Assembly: GCA_932222125.1 (NCBI GenBank)
Contig: CAKNZJ010000122.1
Location: 124,001 to 188,000, forward strand
Length of the DNA: 64,000 nt
Direction of reading: 5' to 3'
Source: an uncultured Clostridia bacterium
GTDB lineage: Bacteria; Bacillota; Clostridia; Oscillospirales; Oscillospiraceae
The notes below the pieces were generated by a model. It saw only the letters and a program-made list of their open reading frames with translations, had not been told where the DNA came from and ran no database searches. Position numbers and translations under genes: made by a program. Every line of letters begins with the position of its first letter. Positions within the stretch are counted from its first letter, which is position 1. Positions 62,380-64,000 of this stretch are shown here, piece after piece.

Positions 62380-63150
62380 ATGGCTAAAATCATTTCCATT
62401 GTCAACCAAAAGGGCGGGGTTGGAAAAACCACTACCTGCACCAATTTGGCCGCCGGACTCACCGCTCTTGGCTCCAGGGTTTTGGTTTGTGACTTTGACC
62501 CCCAGGGAAACGCTACCTCAGGTTTTGGCTTGGACAAAACCCGCTCCCCTAACATTTATGATGTTGTTGTGGGCGGCTCTCCTGTCAGCAAAGCCATTGT
62601 TTCCACCCGGTGGGCAGACGTCATCCCCGCCAACAAATCCCTATCCGGAGCCACAGTGGAGCTGATCGCTTTGGACCGGCGGGAGTACCGGCTGAAAGAT
62701 GCCTTAGACACCATCAGGGATCTGTATGACTTTATCTTTATTGACTGCCCTCCCTCCCTGGAACTGCTCACCCTGGACGCCCTGTGCGCTGCTGACACCC
62801 TGTTGGTTCCAGTACAGTGTGAGTACTACGCTCTGGAAGGACTCTCCGATCTGCTGTATACTGTCCGGCTGGCAAAGCGCAGCCTGAATCCCTCTTTAGA
62901 GCTGGAAGGGGTGGTGCTGACTATGTATGATGGGAGAACCAACCTGTCCATTCAGGTGGCGGAGGAGGTTAAACATCATTTTCCCGGAAAGGTATATTCC
63001 TCCGTTATCCCCCGCAATGTCCGTCTATCAGAGGCTCCCAGCCATGGCATGCCCGTGGTCGCCTATGATTCTCTCTCCCGGGGCGCAGAGGCCTATGGCC
63101 TGTTGGCTAAGGAGTTTCTGTCACGAAACCAAGCGATAAGCGCAAATTAA
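62380..63150 (+). CDS. soj: chromosome partitioning ATPase Soj/ParA
   Basis: 256 residues. The deviant Walker A is KGGVGKTTTCTNLA (about 11-24), Walker A' is VLVCDFDPQGNAT and Walker B is YDFIFIDCPPSLELLTLDAL. With Spo0J it governs origin segregation and DnaA activity. The ATG at 62380 is chosen because the product opens AKIISIVNQKGG as in the family; GAAAGGGCGGG is upstream. Followed after 29 bases by spo0J. Confidence 0.96.
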   Translation: MAKIISIVNQKGGVGKTTTCTNLAAGLTALGSRVLVCDFDPQGNATSGFGLDKTRSPNIYDVVVGGSPVSKAIVSTRWADVIPANKSLSGATVELIALDRREYRLKDALDTIRDLYDFIFIDCPPSLELLTLDALCAADTLLVPVQCEYYALEGLSDLLYTVRLAKRSLNPSLELEGVVLTMYDGRTNLSIQVAEEVKHHFPGKVYSSVIPRNVRLSEAPSHGMPVVAYDSLSRGAEAYGLLAKEFLSRNQAISAN

Positions 63151-63179
63151 TTTATGATCAAGAGAAAGGAGGCGAGCCG

Positions 63180-64000
63180 ATGGCTAAGGCGAAAGGCTTA
63201 GGCAAGGGTTTGGGCGCGCTCATCGGTGGCGCCGGCCTCAACACCCCGGAGGCGGGGGCCGTATCCCTCCCTATTTCCCAGATTGAGCCCGGGCTCAACC
63301 AGCCCAGAAAGCAGTTTGATGAGGCAGCCTTGGCGGATTTGGCTGACTCTATCCGGGAGCATGGTGTCCTTCAGCCCCTTACTGTGCGCCGGCTATCTAC
63401 TGGATATTATCAGATCATTGCCGGGGAACGGCGATGGCGGGCGTCTAAACAGGCCGGTCTGAGTGAGGTTCCAGTGGTCATCATTGAGGCTGATGACCGC
63501 AAAGTGATGGAGCTAGGCCTGATCGAAAACCTCCAGCGGGAGGATTTGAACCCAGTAGAAGAAGCCAACGGTTATCAGGCCCTTATCAGCGACTATGGCC
63601 TTACCCAGGAAGAACTGGCCAAGCGGATGGGTAAATCCCGCCCCGCTATTGCCAACGCTCTACGGCTCATTGCCCTGCCTTCTGTCGTACAGGACATGAT
63701 GGTGCGGGGGGAACTTTCAGCGGGCCATGGCCGGGCAGTGCTGGCGGTAACAGGTGGCCAAGCAGCCCAAACGGCCTTTGCTAAGCTCATCGTGAAAAAT
63801 GGGCTGAGCGTCCGTCAGGCAGAGAGCGCAGCGAAAAAATTTGTTCTTTCCCACACTCCCTCTGCAGATGATTCCCCCCCACAGCACGAACCCCACCGCA
63901 TCTATATCACCGCTGTGGAAAAGGAGCTGTCCCAGCGGTTCGGTCGCAAAGTCACCATCTCCAATCGTGGAAGGAAGGGGCGGCTCCAGCTGGAGTTTTA
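63180..64000 (+). CDS. spo0J: chromosome partitioning protein ParB/Spo0J (partial, runs off the window)
   Basis: The first 273 codons are present. The opening KGLGKGLGALIGG, then IEPGLNQPRKQFDEAAL, the CTP-binding AGERRWRASKQAGL, LIENLQREDLNPVEEA and the helix-turn-helix LTQEELAKRMGKSRPAIAN are all typical of ParB. It loads on parS as a sliding clamp. AAAGGAGG precedes the ATG at 63180. The last complete codon encodes Phe, and the final two bases TA could begin Tyr or a stop. Related proteins continue for about 15-25 residues, so truncation by the window edge is more likely. Confidence 0.95.
   Translation, partial: MAKAKGLGKGLGALIGGAGLNTPEAGAVSLPISQIEPGLNQPRKQFDEAALADLADSIREHGVLQPLTVRRLSTGYYQIIAGERRWRASKQAGLSEVPVVIIEADDRKVMELGLIENLQREDLNPVEEANGYQALISDYGLTQEELAKRMGKSRPAIANALRLIALPSVVQDMMVRGELSAGHGRAVLAVTGGQAAQTAFAKLIVKNGLSVRQAESAAKKFVLSHTPSADDSPPQHEPHRIYITAVEKELSQRFGRKVTISNRGRKGRLQLEF

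Overview
The window reads as a chromosomal stretch of a GC-rich, anaerobic, endospore-forming Firmicute of the Clostridia, probably of the Oscillospiraceae/Flavonifractor type. The signs are: hrcA-grpE-dnaK-dnaJ behind a CIRCE operator, a spoIIR gene, a tRNA-sensing T-box leader, a noc-soj-spo0J origin-proximal block, SLH-domain surface proteins, a YtrA-type GntR/ABC module, and thiolase plus AtoDA-type CoA-transferase genes typical of butyrate-forming fermenters. The genus is an inference from gene content only. No phage, insertion sequence, rRNA or CRISPR array was seen.

Layout. 1-5.1 kb: CIRCE-controlled heat-shock operon. 5.1-7.6 kb: secreted M3-type metallopeptidase with three SLH domains. 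7.7-12.3 kb: a three-gene phosphonate operon of visibly lower GC content (triple-domain nucleotidyltransferase/cytidylyltransferase/PEP mutase, iron-type alcohol dehydrogenase, phosphonopyruvate decarboxylase) with its own promoter and terminator. It sits next to a five-gene tRNA operon (Gly, Arg, His, Gln, Lys; 12.4-13.2 kb). 13.2-16.3 kb: pyrB with a PyrI-like zinc tail, and a membrane sulfatase/phosphotransferase-fold protein followed by a remnant copy of its own 3' end. 16.4-21.3 kb: CmpB-like membrane protein, then pstS-pstC-pstA-pstB-phoU. 21.3-24.6 kb: metN-metI, then metQ behind its own promoter and a methionine T-box. 24.6-34.6 kb: spoIIR, then a long minus-strand gene run holding all seven shikimate-pathway enzymes with pheA, a gamma-carbonic-anhydrase-like protein, cdd and ispE. 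35-42 kb: a membrane protein, a 64-residue small protein and a 1908-residue secreted beta-helix protein. 42.4-46.6 kb: GntR-regulated ABC exporter module and a divergent HD-domain gene. 46.6-53.3 kb: prs, pth, mfd and a parvulin lipoprotein. 53.3-56.2 kb: P-type cation ATPase behind a yybP-ykoY (manganese) riboswitch. 56.3-59.3 kb: thiolase and the two CoA-transferase subunits. 59.3-61.2 kb: a twice-frameshifted exported-protein gene, a small membrane protein and tadA. 61.3-64 kb: noc, parS-like sites, soj/parA and the start of spo0J/parB, which runs off the window.

How the parts work together. The pst and met blocks are complete high-affinity ABC importers (the methionine one split into two transcription units). 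The aro block takes PEP and erythrose 4-phosphate to chorismate and on to phenylpyruvate. The phosphonate operon should make phosphonopyruvate, phosphonoacetaldehyde and then 2-hydroxyethylphosphonate, and its fused nucleotidyltransferase domains suggest activation for transfer onto a surface polymer, although no transferase is recognisable beside it. Several control elements were read directly: CIRCE, a Met T-box, a Mn-type riboswitch, a GntR operator over a promoter, a candidate sigma-F promoter for spoIIR and parS-like sites.
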